Origin: Novispirillum itersonii subsp. itersonii ATCC 12639
Lineage (GTDB): Bacteria; Pseudomonadota; Alphaproteobacteria; Rhodospirillales; Rhodospirillaceae
Direction of reading: 5' to 3'
Assembly (NCBI RefSeq): GCF_000381985.1
Contig: NZ_KB907340.1
Span: 62,001-126,000 of the forward strand
Length of the DNA stretch: 64,000 bases
Numbering within the stretch: position 1 is the first letter of the stretch; each line of letters opens with the position of its first letter. The notes under the pieces were generated by a model. It was not told the DNA's origin and ran no database searches. It was given only the letters and a program-made list of their open reading frames with translations. Position numbers and translations under genes: made by a program. Shown here one piece after another: positions 37,198 through 45,780 of the stretch.

Positions 37198-38124
37198 TTA
37201 GAGATTCATGACCCGCACAGACCGGATTTCCGGCCCGTGGAGTCGGGCAATCGCCACCAGCCGTTCCCCGTCCATGGCCCGCACCGTGGTGCCGTCAGCC
37301 AGATCGGAAAGCGCCAGACGGGCCGCAACCGGGGCATAAATCACCGGCAGCCCGTTGGAGAGGCGGCGGGCTTCCCCTTCCGTCAAGGCCAGCGCCGGGA
37401 TGTCGTCCAGCGCGGTCACAACAGGAAGCAGGAAATCCGCAGGGGCGGCACTATGGCGCACCGCATCCAGTTTATCCAGCGAAATCGCTGACAGCTCATC
37501 GAAGGGACCACAGGCCAGACGGCGCAGGGTCGCCACGTGCCCCACCGTGCCCACCGCCCGGGCCAGATCCCGGGCCAGAGACCGCACATAGGCCCCCTTG
37601 CCGGTCCGGACCCGGAAAACGGCATGGTCAGCATCCGGCATCTCTTCCAGCTCAAACGACTCGATCAGAATCGTCCGTGCTTTTAGCTCGACCTCTTCCC
37701 CATCACGGGCCAGATCGTATGCCCGCTGGCCGTCTACCTTCACCGCCGAATACTTCGGCGGAATCTGCTGAATATCGCCGAGGAACTGCGGAATCGCCTT
37801 CAGAAGCTCTTCCCGCGTCGGGCGATGCGGATGGGTGGCTGTCACCTCCCCTTCCTTGTCATCGGTCGAGCGCTCTTCCCCAAAGCAGACCGTAAAGCGG
37901 TAAATCTTCCGCCCGTCCATCACATAAGGGACGGTCTTGGTCGCCTCTCCCAACGCCACCGGTAGGATGCCGGTCGCCAGAGGATCAAGCGTACCGCCAT
38001 GCCCGGCTTTCTGGGCGTTGAAAGCCCGGCGGACCAACGTCACCACATGTGTGGAGGACATCCCCAGCGGCTTATCGACGGCAACCCAGCCATGCACCGC
38101 TTCCCCGCGACGCTTACGCGTCAT
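37198..38124 (-). CDS. truB: tRNA pseudouridine-55 synthase
   Basis: Makes pseudouridine 55 in the T loop of tRNAs. The catalytic Asp lies in GHGGTLDPLATGILPVALGEATK, and the C-terminal PUA-like region ends the 308-residue protein. KPLGMSSTHVV near the N-terminus is typical. The ATG at 38122-38124 (MTRKRRGEAVHGW) overlaps the end of rbfA by 11 bases; earlier starts would run deeper into rbfA. It lies between rbfA and rpsO in the conserved translation cluster. Confidence 0.97.
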   Translation of the reverse strand: MTRKRRGEAVHGWVAVDKPLGMSSTHVVTLVRRAFNAQKAGHGGTLDPLATGILPVALGEATKTVPYVMDGRKIYRFTVCFGEERSTDDKEGEVTATHPHRPTREELLKAIPQFLGDIQQIPPKYSAVKVDGQRAYDLARDGEEVELKARTILIESFELEEMPDADHAVFRVRTGKGAYVRSLARDLARAVGTVGHVATLRRLACGPFDELSAISLDKLDAVRHSAAPADFLLPVVTALDDIPALALTEGEARRLSNGLPVIYAPVAARLALSDLADGTTVRAMDGERLVAIARLHGPEIRSVRVMNL

Positions 38125-38566
38125 GGCGGTCCCCCTCCTCCGCATCTTCATCCTGCCCCTCGGCATCGTCTTCATCAACCGAGGCGGTATCCCGGATCAC
38201 ATCCGGGCGATGCAGCAGGCTGTCAATGCGGGCATATTCATCAAAGCTGGTATCGACCTGAAAAGACAGACGGGGCAGATACCGCATCTCGACCGTCCGC
38301 GACAGTTCGTGCCGCAGGTAAGATTGCGCGCGGGTCAGCGCCTCACGCACAGCCTCGGCATTTCCCTGTCCGCCCAGTGGCGTAAAGAAGACCGTGGCAT
38401 TCCGCAGATCAGGGCTGCACCGCACTTCGGTGACGGTGATCGGGGTCGACGCCAGAACCGGATCACGGAACTGCCCCCGCTCCAGCACCCAGGCCAGAGC
38501 GTGACGGATTTCTTCATTAACACGCAGCTGACGCTGCGTCGGAGCCTGATTGCCAGGGCGGATCAT
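38114..38566 (-). CDS. rbfA: ribosome-binding factor A
   Basis: A KH-fold factor that binds 30S precursors and helps mature the 5' end of 16S rRNA. From the ATG at 38564-38566 (MIRPGNQAPTQRQLRV), preceded by AAAGGGGA, it has 150 residues. The core includes VTEVRCSPDLRNATVFFTPLGG and a late YLPRLSFQVDTSFDEYARIDSLL. The C-terminal tail is rich in Asp and Glu, a common feature in alphaproteobacteria. The end overlaps truB. Confidence 0.96.
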   Translation of the reverse strand: MIRPGNQAPTQRQLRVNEEIRHALAWVLERGQFRDPVLASTPITVTEVRCSPDLRNATVFFTPLGGQGNAEAVREALTRAQSYLRHELSRTVEMRYLPRLSFQVDTSFDEYARIDSLLHRPDVIRDTASVDEDDAEGQDEDAEEGDRHDA

Positions 38567-38702
38567 GGCTATCCCCTTTATCGCTGTCGCAGTCCGGTCC
38601 GGGTGGTCTTTCCGAATTATACGGAATACAGCGGGCACGGATCCGGAGTCGACCTGACCCCGAGGGCCCCGGAACGGACCCCCACGCAGGTCTGCTATAA
38701 AA

Positions 38703-38749
38703 CGGCTTGGGGCCGGAGCGCCATCCGTTTTGGATGGAAGCCCGGCCCC
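38703..38749 (-). terminator. compound hairpin between infB and rbfA
   Basis: The outer stem pairs 38742-38749 with 38709-38716 (8 bp) and an inner stem pairs 38732-38737 with 38721-38726 (6 bp). On the minus strand a short T run follows (AAGCCGTTTTAT). As rbfA follows in the same direction, it probably gives partial termination or an RNA-processing site. Confidence 0.55.
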
Positions 38750-38767
38750 GCGCCTGTTTCACACACC

Positions 38768-41700
38768 TTAGAGTTCGGTGGCGATCTGCTCCATTTCGAA
38801 GCATTCGATCACATCGCCAACCTGAATGTCGCCGTAGCTGGCCAGCGACATCCCACATTCGAACCCTTCGCGAACTTCGCGGACATCGTCCTTGAAGCGC
38901 TTGAGCTGACCCAGATCGCCTTCGTGAATGACCACGTTGTCGCGCAGCAGGCGGACCTTGCAGCCGCGCTTGATGACGCCTTCGGTGACCATACACCCGG
39001 CAACCTTGCCGACCTTGGTGATGTTGAAGACTTCGCGGATCGCGGCATAGCCGATGAACTTTTCCTTGAAGGTCGGTTCCAGCATACCGGTCAGAGCCCG
39101 CCTCATATCCTCGGCCACATCGTAGATGATCGAGTAGTAGCGGATATCGATGCCTTCACGGCGGGCCATTTCACGGGCCTGCGGGTTGGCGCGGACGTTA
39201 AAGCCAACGATCAGGGCGTCAGAGGCCTTGGCCAGCGTGACGTCAGATTCGTTGATCGCACCGACAGCGGAATGCAGCACCTTAACCTTGACGGCGTCGG
39301 TCCCGATCTTTTCCAGCGTCCCGATCAGCGCTTCCACCGAGCCCTGCACGTCGCCCTTAATGACGACCGGCAGTTCCTTGGCTTCGCCCGCCTGGATCTT
39401 GGCGAACATCTGTTCCATCGAGCCACGGGCGGCCTTGACGGCAGCGGCTTCCCGTTCCTTCCGCTGACGGTACGCCGCGACATCACGTGCCTTGGCTTCG
39501 TCTTCGGTCACGATGAAGTCATCACCGGCAGCCGGAACACCCTGGAGACCGATGATTTCCACCGGAGTCGCCGGACCGGCCTCTTCGACGCGGTTGCCCT
39601 TGTCGTCGATCATGGCGCGGACACGGCCCCATTCCTTACCGGCGACGAAGACGTCACCGACGCGCAGGGTACCACGGCGGACCAGAACGGTCGCCACAGA
39701 GCCACGGCCCTTTTCCATCTTCGCTTCGACGATGGTGCCTTCGGCGGCGCGTTCCGGATTGGCCCGCAGATCAAGGATTTCAGCCTGCAGCAGGACCGCT
39801 TCTTCCAGCTTCTCAAGGTTCAGCCGCTGCTTGGCGGAGATCTCGATGCACTGGACGTCACCGCCCATCTGCTCAACCACCACTTCGTGGTTCAGCAGTT
39901 CCATGCGGACCCGTTCCGGATTCGCAGCAGGCTTATCCATCTTGTTGACGGCGACAACCATCGGAACACCCGCCGCCTTGGCATGACGGATCGCTTCAAT
40001 GGTCTGCGGCATGATGCCGTCATCCGCCGCCACCACGAGGATGACGATGTCAGTAACGCGGGCCCCACGGGCACGCATCGCGGTGAACGCTTCGTGACCC
40101 GGGGTATCGATGAAGGTGATCTTAGCACCGGACCGCATCGTGACCTGATAGGCCCCGATGTGCTGGGTAATACCACCGGCTTCGCCGGAGACCACATCCG
40201 TATGGCGCAGGGCGTCGAGCAGCGAGGTCTTACCATGGTCAACGTGACCCATCACGGTGACGACCGGCGGACGCGGCAGCAGATCGACGTCGACATCGGC
40301 ACCGGCATCCAGACCGATTTCGATATCCGCCTCAGAGATGCGCTTCACTTCGTGACCGAATTCCTGGGCCACAAGTTCAGCGGTATCAGCGTCGATGGTG
40401 TGGTTGATGGTTGCCATCACCCCCAGCTTCATCAGCGCCTTAATAACGTTGCCAGAGCGTTCGGCCATACGGTTGGCCAGTTCCTGCACCGTGATGGTGT
40501 CGGGCACGACCACGTCGCGCACGACCTTCTCCGGCGCCTTCTGCATCTGCTGCGCCTTGCGCTTTTCCTTCTGCGCGGCACGGCGCAGAGCAGCCACAGA
40601 ACGACCGCGGGCGCTTTCCTCATCCCCCGACAGAGCGGCGGACACATTCAGCTTACCCTGACGCTTCTGAACCGTCGCCGGAGTCCCCGGACCGGCGGTC
40701 CGCTTCGGGGCCACCTTGGCAGCGGCGCGGTTGCGGCGCTGTTCTTCGGTATCCTCATCACGATCAACCTCGACGCGGCGGGCTGCGCCACGATCATCAC
40801 GGATCGGATGTTCGTTCTTGGTCAGGGCAGGCGGGCCAAACTGGTTGGCCGCGGCCCCCGGGGCACCGGCGGACGGACCACGCGGACCACCACCGGCCGG
40901 ACGGGCGCCGTCCCGGTTGAACCCACCTTCACGTGGCGGACGCGGACCGGTGTTCTGCCCGTCGCGGGAGAAACCGCCCGGACGGGCATCGCGCTGACCC
41001 TCACGCGGCGGACGGTTGCCGTCGCGCTGCTGGCCATCACGGCTGAAACCACCTTCACGCGGCGGACGGGCATCGCGCTGACCATCGCGGTCACGGTTGA
41101 AACCACCCTCACGCGGGGCACCATCCCGGTTGAAACCGCCTTCACGCGGCGGACGGGCCTGAAACACCGCAGACTGGCCATCGCGCGATCCACCGTCACG
41201 GCTCTGCGCTTCCCGTGGGGGACGCGGGGCAAGAACCGCAGACTGACCGTCACGCGACGGGCGCGGACCGGCCCGGAACACGGCAGACTGACCGTCACCG
41301 GAGGTGCGGCCCATGCTGTGGCCGGTGGCGCTGCGCTGCGGAGTGCGGTCAATCGCCCGCTGCTGATCCGGAGCCCGGAACACAGCGGCCTGCGCCGGAC
41401 GCTCAGGTTCCGCCGGGCGGGCCGGCTGGGCCGGACGGGCAGCCTGCGGAGCAGGCGCCGGAGCAGCTGCTGCCGGAGCAGAAGCGACCGGGGCAGACGG
41501 CGCGGCAGCGTCTTCAGAGGCGCGGGAGGGCGCAGCCTCGGCGCCAGAAGCCTTCCGGGCTTCCGCTTCAGCAGCGGCCCGTTCGGCGTCCTGACGGCGA
41601 CGCACTTCATCTTCCTCGCGCTTGGCGTTCTGCAGCACCTGCAGGCGATGCAGACGCTCGTCATCCAGCATCACCTTGGATGAGGTGTCAGCCGGGGCAG

Positions 41701-41905
41701 CCGGAGCAGCCTGCGGAGCAGACTCGACGCCATGCGGTTCAGAGCCAGGGCCAACAATGCGCTTTTTGCGGCGCTCGACCGCCACTTCCTTCTGCCGCCC
41801 GTGCGAAAAGCTCTGGACGACCTTATCGGCCTCCACGCCCTTCTTCAGTTCCAGCTTTCCCCGCGAGGAAAGGCTAAGCGGCTTTTTTTCGTTCTCGTTC
41901 GACAT
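38768..41905 (-). CDS. infB: translation initiation factor IF-2
   Basis: A GTPase that brings fMet-tRNA to the 30S subunit. The G domain begins around residue 550 with [19 protein letters not shown], followed by [16 protein letters not shown] and [11 protein letters not shown]; domains II to IV follow to residue 1045. The N-terminal half is long. After the conserved basic start ([16 protein letters not shown]) comes an Ala/Pro-rich stretch, then about 150 residues of degenerate repeats based on [12 protein letters not shown] and DGQSAVF (about residues 165-340). It lies between ylxR and rbfA as usual. Confidence 0.98.
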   Translation of the reverse strand: MSNENEKKPLSLSSRGKLELKKGVEADKVVQSFSHGRQKEVAVERRKKRIVGPGSEPHGVESAPQAAPAAPADTSSKVMLDDERLHRLQVLQNAKREEDEVRRRQDAERAAAEAEARKASGAEAAPSRASEDAAAPSAPVASAPAAAAPAPAPQAARPAQPARPAEPERPAQAAVFRAPDQQRAIDRTPQRSATGHSMGRTSGDGQSAVFRAGPRPSRDGQSAVLAPRPPREAQSRDGGSRDGQSAVFQARPPREGGFNRDGAPREGGFNRDRDGQRDARPPREGGFSRDGQQRDGNRPPREGQRDARPGGFSRDGQNTGPRPPREGGFNRDGARPAGGGPRGPSAGAPGAAANQFGPPALTKNEHPIRDDRGAARRVEVDRDEDTEEQRRNRAAAKVAPKRTAGPGTPATVQKRQGKLNVSAALSGDEESARGRSVAALRRAAQKEKRKAQQMQKAPEKVVRDVVVPDTITVQELANRMAERSGNVIKALMKLGVMATINHTIDADTAELVAQEFGHEVKRISEADIEIGLDAGADVDVDLLPRPPVVTVMGHVDHGKTSLLDALRHTDVVSGEAGGITQHIGAYQVTMRSGAKITFIDTPGHEAFTAMRARGARVTDIVILVVAADDGIMPQTIEAIRHAKAAGVPMVVAVNKMDKPAANPERVRMELLNHEVVVEQMGGDVQCIEISAKQRLNLEKLEEAVLLQAEILDLRANPERAAEGTIVEAKMEKGRGSVATVLVRRGTLRVGDVFVAGKEWGRVRAMIDDKGNRVEEAGPATPVEIIGLQGVPAAGDDFIVTEDEAKARDVAAYRQRKEREAAAVKAARGSMEQMFAKIQAGEAKELPVVIKGDVQGSVEALIGTLEKIGTDAVKVKVLHSAVGAINESDVTLAKASDALIVGFNVRANPQAREMARREGIDIRYYSIIYDVAEDMRRALTGMLEPTFKEKFIGYAAIREVFNITKVGKVAGCMVTEGVIKRGCKVRLLRDNVVIHEGDLGQLKRFKDDVREVREGFECGMSLASYGDIQVGDVIECFEMEQIATEL

Positions 41906-41937
41906 GCGTCCCGGTCTCTAGGCGTCCAACTCTGGCG

Positions 41938-42813
41938 TTACTCTCCGCTGTCCGGGGCCATTTCCGGCTCCGTTCCGCGGCGCTGCGGACTGTCTCCGTC
42001 TTCCGGTCCGGTGTCAGCCGGAGCCATGGAAGCGGGCAGATCCTTTTGCCCGACGTAAACCGCCAGGCGCTCACACTCTGCGGCGAACCGATCAGCCAGC
42101 GCACGCTGGTCCGGCTTGCCGGAGGTCACGGCCACATGCACGACGTGTTCGCGACCCAACACGGCGGCCATTTCGGCCCCCGTAAACAACTCTATCACCG
42201 CCGGCATCCGGCGGCCTTCCCGGGCGGCCTGTGCCGCCGCCGCCATAATCTTGCGGCGGCCGTCTTCGGCGCCCTCGGTGGCTTCCACCAGCATCCGCAC
42301 CTGTCCGGCCCGGGCAGCGGCTGCCACCTTGTCAAACCCGGCCAGCACCACTCCGGCGCGACGGGCAAATCCCAAAAGGTTGAGGCAGCGCTGACGCAGC
42401 AGCCCTTCCACCAACCCGGCCAGATCGGGATCAACCACGGTCTGGCAGCGGGCCGCCTTGGAAAAAGCGCGCTTACGCGTCGCCGTTTCTAGCATATCGC
42501 GGCGCGCACTCAACCACAAACCCCGTCCCGGAAGTTTTCCTTCCAGATCGGGCACAATACTACCGTCAGGTCCGAGGACAAAACGGATCAGCATCTCCTT
42601 CGGCAGGACCGCACCGCTGACAATGCAGCGGCGCTGCGGCCCGTCTTTTTCCGAACCCCGGGCGGGGCTGCCTTTACCGTCTGCCGCACCGCCACCTTTC
42701 CGGTGACCTTTCCGCCGCACCGCTGTTGCGGCGGCGGTGGGGAGAGCCACCGGAAGGTCAGAACCTTCCGGCAGATCGGGAGCAGCGGGCGTCGTCGCGC
42801 CGGATTCGGTCAC
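41938..42813 (-). CDS. YlxR-family RNA-binding protein with an L7Ae-like C-terminal part
   Basis: A 291-residue protein between nusA and infB. Residues ~40-130 form the YlxR domain (RRCIVSGAVLPKEMLIRFVLGPDGSIVPDLEGKLPGRGLWLSA). Residues ~135-230 look like an L7Ae/L30e-type fold (LLGFARRAGVVLAGFDKVAAAARAG), a fusion common in alphaproteobacteria. YlxR proteins (RnpM) have been described as RNase P modulators in other bacteria. I prefer the GTG at 42811-42813 with AGGAG 6 bases upstream; a TTG two codons earlier touches the Shine-Dalgarno. Confidence 0.9.
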   Translation of the reverse strand: MTESGATTPAAPDLPEGSDLPVALPTAAATAVRRKGHRKGGGAADGKGSPARGSEKDGPQRRCIVSGAVLPKEMLIRFVLGPDGSIVPDLEGKLPGRGLWLSARRDMLETATRKRAFSKAARCQTVVDPDLAGLVEGLLRQRCLNLLGFARRAGVVLAGFDKVAAAARAGQVRMLVEATEGAEDGRRKIMAAAAQAAREGRRMPAVIELFTGAEMAAVLGREHVVHVAVTSGKPDQRALADRFAAECERLAVYVGQKDLPASMAPADTGPEDGDSPQRRGTEPEMAPDSGE

Positions 42814-42835
42814 ACTCAACTCCTGACGTCAGGTC

Positions 42836-44356
42836 TCAGACCGCGCCGTCATCAAACCAGCCTGCGCGGACGCGGGCTTCCATGATGATGCGGTTGGCTT
42901 CTTCCTCACCCATGACGTCCTTGCCGACATACTCGACCAGTTCGTCAGACGCGAGATCGGCCAGATCATCAAGGGTCTTCACCCCGTTGCGGCCAAGGGC
43001 AACAGCCATGGTGACGGTCAGACCTTCAGTCTGGGCCAGATCATCGCTGACGCCAAGAGCAACACGCTCCTCCTCGGCGCGGCGGGCCAGCTCGTCCAAG
43101 AAGACACGGGCACGCTGCTGCAGTTCGGCGGCAACATCTTCGTCAAAGCCTTCGATGCCAGCCAGCTCTTCCGTGGCGACATAGGCGACTTCCTCGACGG
43201 TCTCGAAGCCTTCGGTCACCAGCAGGTGAGCCAGCACATCGTCCACGTCCAGCGCGTCGATGAACAGCTTGGTCCGGGTCCGGAATTCTTCCTGACGGCG
43301 TTCCGACTCGGCTTCTTCAGTCAGAATATCGATATTCCAACCGGTCAGCTGAGACGCCAGACGCACGTTCTGACCACGACGGCCGATCGCCAGCGACAGC
43401 TGGTCATCAGGCACCACCACTTCGATCACATTACGCTCTTCGTCCAGCACGACCTTGGCAACTTCGGCCGGGGCCAGCGCGTTGACGACGAAGGTAGCCG
43501 GATCGACCGACCACGGAATGATGTCGATCTTTTCGCCCTGCAGTTCGGCCACAACGGCTTGAACGCGGGAACCGCGCATCCCGACGCAGGCGCCGACAGG
43601 ATCAATGCCGGAGTCGCGGGAGGTGACGGCGATCTTGGCGCGGGAGCCCGGGTCACGGGCCACGGCCTTCACTTCGATGATGTTGTCATAGATTTCCGGC
43701 ACTTCCTGCGCGAACAGCTGCTTCATAAAGCCGCCATCGGTGCGGGACAGGAAAATCTGCGGGCCGCGCTGTTCCTTGCGTACATCTTTGATCAGGGCCC
43801 GGACACGGTCCCCGTTCTTCAGATGCTCACGCGGGATCAGTTCGTCCCGGCGCAGCAGGGCTTCGGCACGGCCAAGGTCAACGACCACGTTCCCGAATTC
43901 CACGCGCTTCACCAGACCGTTGACGATTTCGCCGATGCGGTCCTTGTATTCATTGAACTGACGCTCACGCTCGGCATCGCGCACCTTCTGCACGATCACC
44001 TGCTTGGCGGTCTGGGCGGCGATACGCCCGAAATCGATCGGCGGCAGCGGATCAATCAGAAAATCACCCACAGCAGCATCCGGCTTCTTCCGGCGGGCCT
44101 GCGCCACGGTCATCTGGGTGAATTCGTCCTCGATCTCCTCAACCACGGCGATATAGCGGGCCATACGGATCTCGCCGGAGCGGCGGTCGATGTGCGCGCG
44201 GATATCATGCTCGTGACCATACTTGGAGCGCCCGGCCTTCTGGATCGCCTGCTCCATGGCCGCGAACACTTCTTCCCGGTCGATGTTCTTGTCGCGGGCC
44301 ACGGTGTCGGCGACCTGAACCAGCTCCGGCCGCGCCATGCCAACGGTACGTTCCAT
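42836..44356 (-). CDS. nusA: transcription termination/antitermination factor NusA
   Basis: Binds RNA polymerase and nascent RNA, affecting pausing, termination and antitermination. The domain order is an N-terminal RNAP-binding region (ELVQVADTVARDKNIDREEVFAAMEQAIQKAG), S1, two KH domains (VGACVGMRGSRVQAVVAELQGEKIDII and LAIGRRGQNVRLASQLTGW) and C-terminal helix-hairpin-helix repeats (MGEEEANRIIMEARV). The start is unsettled: ATG at 44354-44356 (used here, 506 residues), ATG at 44338, or TTG at 44365. It follows rimP by 72 bases. Confidence 0.97.
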   Translation of the reverse strand: MERTVGMARPELVQVADTVARDKNIDREEVFAAMEQAIQKAGRSKYGHEHDIRAHIDRRSGEIRMARYIAVVEEIEDEFTQMTVAQARRKKPDAAVGDFLIDPLPPIDFGRIAAQTAKQVIVQKVRDAERERQFNEYKDRIGEIVNGLVKRVEFGNVVVDLGRAEALLRRDELIPREHLKNGDRVRALIKDVRKEQRGPQIFLSRTDGGFMKQLFAQEVPEIYDNIIEVKAVARDPGSRAKIAVTSRDSGIDPVGACVGMRGSRVQAVVAELQGEKIDIIPWSVDPATFVVNALAPAEVAKVVLDEERNVIEVVVPDDQLSLAIGRRGQNVRLASQLTGWNIDILTEEAESERRQEEFRTRTKLFIDALDVDDVLAHLLVTEGFETVEEVAYVATEELAGIEGFDEDVAAELQQRARVFLDELARRAEEERVALGVSDDLAQTEGLTVTMAVALGRNGVKTLDDLADLASDELVEYVGKDVMGEEEANRIIMEARVRAGWFDDGAV

Positions 44357-44428
44357 CGTTCTCAAGCCCTTGATCGAAAGTCGTTAAACGGTCGAATGAA
44401 TTAATCGTATTGCCGGGTGCCGCCGCCG

Positions 44429-44929
44429 TCAGGCGTCCGGCAGGCTCCGGGTCACATGGTCGATCAGTGCATCGGTCAGAACCAGCTTGGCCTTCCACAC
44501 CGCATCCAGCGGAATGGACCACTGGCCATCCTCGCCATGCACCTGCACGGCGGTTCCGGCCTCATCAAGCCCCATCAGCTTTCCAGAAAACCGCTTCCGG
44601 CCGTCCAGCAGCACTTTGGTTTCGACCTTCACATCGAACCCGGCCCAGGTCACATAATCCTTGGCCCGGGTCAGCGGACGGTCAATCCCGGGGGAGCTGA
44701 CCTCAAGATTATAGGCACCGGAAATCGGGTCCTCGACATCCAGCAGGGCAGAAACGGCCCGGCTGATATCGGCGCAGTCGTCCACGGTCATGAGCGCGCC
44801 ATCCTTGCGGTCGGCCATAATCTGCACCGTCAGGTGCTTCGCGCCCTGAATCAGCACACGCACCAGATCATACCCCATATCGGAGATGGTCGGTTCGACG
44901 ATGGCGGCAAGTCGTTCGGTCAGGTCCAT
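44429..44929 (-). CDS. rimP: ribosome maturation factor RimP
   Basis: A 30S assembly factor of 166 residues. It begins MDLTERLAAIVEPTISDMGYDLVRV and contains the conserved DDCADISRAVSALLDVEDPISGAYNLEVSSPGIDRPL signature in two adjoining parts. The ATG at 44927-44929 is preferred; the frame is open further upstream but crosses the terminator hairpin at 45028-45052. It is the first gene of the rimP-nusA-ylxR-infB-rbfA-truB-rpsO series, so a promoter is expected between the hairpin and the gene. Confidence 0.96.
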   Translation of the reverse strand: MDLTERLAAIVEPTISDMGYDLVRVLIQGAKHLTVQIMADRKDGALMTVDDCADISRAVSALLDVEDPISGAYNLEVSSPGIDRPLTRAKDYVTWAGFDVKVETKVLLDGRKRFSGKLMGLDEAGTAVQVHGEDGQWSIPLDAVWKAKLVLTDALIDHVTRSLPDA

Positions 44930-45027
44930 ACCGGGTCCCACAAAGAGATGGCTTGTTGGTCTTTCCGACACACTCTGTTCATCGCCGCGTCCGTATGGGC
45001 AGACCGGCGTTGCACCCTGCCCATAAC

Positions 45028-45052
45028 AAAAAAAGTGGGCCGCTGGCCCACT
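45028..45052 (-). terminator. intrinsic terminator just upstream of rimP
   Basis: On the minus strand an 8-bp stem (45045-45052 with 45034-45041) with a 3-base loop is followed by an uninterrupted run of T (45028-45034). It lies 113 bases after the moaB stop and 99 bases before the rimP start. It is either the moaB terminator or a leader attenuator of the rimP-nusA operon. Confidence 0.88.
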
Positions 45053-45164
45053 CTCGCAAGCCCGGACGGGCACACCAGAGAATGTCAAGGCAACCTTATA
45101 CACCTGTGCCCGTGAAAAGGCAAGCCCCGCCCCGGAGCCTGCCTTGCACGGAATTGCGCGCCCG

Positions 45165-45701
45165 TCAGCGCAGATGTTCTTTCAGGCGGGGCATCAGCTC
45201 GACAAAGTTACAGGGGCGGAACCGGCTGTCGAGCTGGGTGGACAGAATCCCATCCCAGGCATCCCGACAGGCCCCGGTTGATCCCGGCAGGGCAAACAGA
45301 TAGGTGCCGTTGGCCAGCCCGGCCATTGCCCGGCTCTGAATCGTCGAGGTCCCGATCTTCTGGAAGCTGATCCAGCGGAACAGCTCACCGAAGCCGGGAA
45401 TTTCTTTTTCGACCACCCGGCTCATAGCCTCCGGCGTCACATCCCGGCCGGTCAGACCGGTGCCGCCGGTGGAGATCACCACATCAACCGCCGGATCGGC
45501 AATCCACTGCCGGAACCGCTCGGCGATCAGATCGGCATCGTCGCGCACGATCGCTCGGTCAGCAAGCTGATGCCCGGCAGCGGTCAGACGATCGACAAGT
45601 GCCTGACCGGAGGTATCGGTCTCCAGAGTCCGGGTATCGGACACGGTCAGGATTGCAATGTTGACCGGCAGAAACGCTGCGCCTTCGGCGACTTGGGACA
45701 T
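45165..45701 (-). CDS. moaB: molybdenum cofactor biosynthesis protein B
   Basis: A 178-residue MoaB/MogA-type protein for molybdopterin adenylylation. It shows [26 protein letters not shown] at the N-terminus and the MPT-binding [16 protein letters not shown] motif. AGGGAGGG lies 6 bases before the ATG. No other molybdenum cofactor genes are nearby. The upstream gene is a lytic transglycosylase 79 bases away on the same strand, so the two may be co-transcribed. Confidence 0.95.
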   Translation of the reverse strand: MSQVAEGAAFLPVNIAILTVSDTRTLETDTSGQALVDRLTAAGHQLADRAIVRDDADLIAERFRQWIADPAVDVVISTGGTGLTGRDVTPEAMSRVVEKEIPGFGELFRWISFQKIGTSTIQSRAMAGLANGTYLFALPGSTGACRDAWDGILSTQLDSRFRPCNFVELMPRLKEHLR

Positions 45702-45780
45702 GATAAACCCTCCCTATCAGGACTGACGGTCCTCTCGGGACCGGCGGGCAGTGATCCGGGGCCCGGAAAGGCCCCCGCCA

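Noticed and set aside
37937-41683. A very long open frame (over 1200 codons) on the plus strand
   Set aside because: It lies opposite infB and the rbfA/truB region, arises from the codon bias of those genes, and shows no family resemblance.
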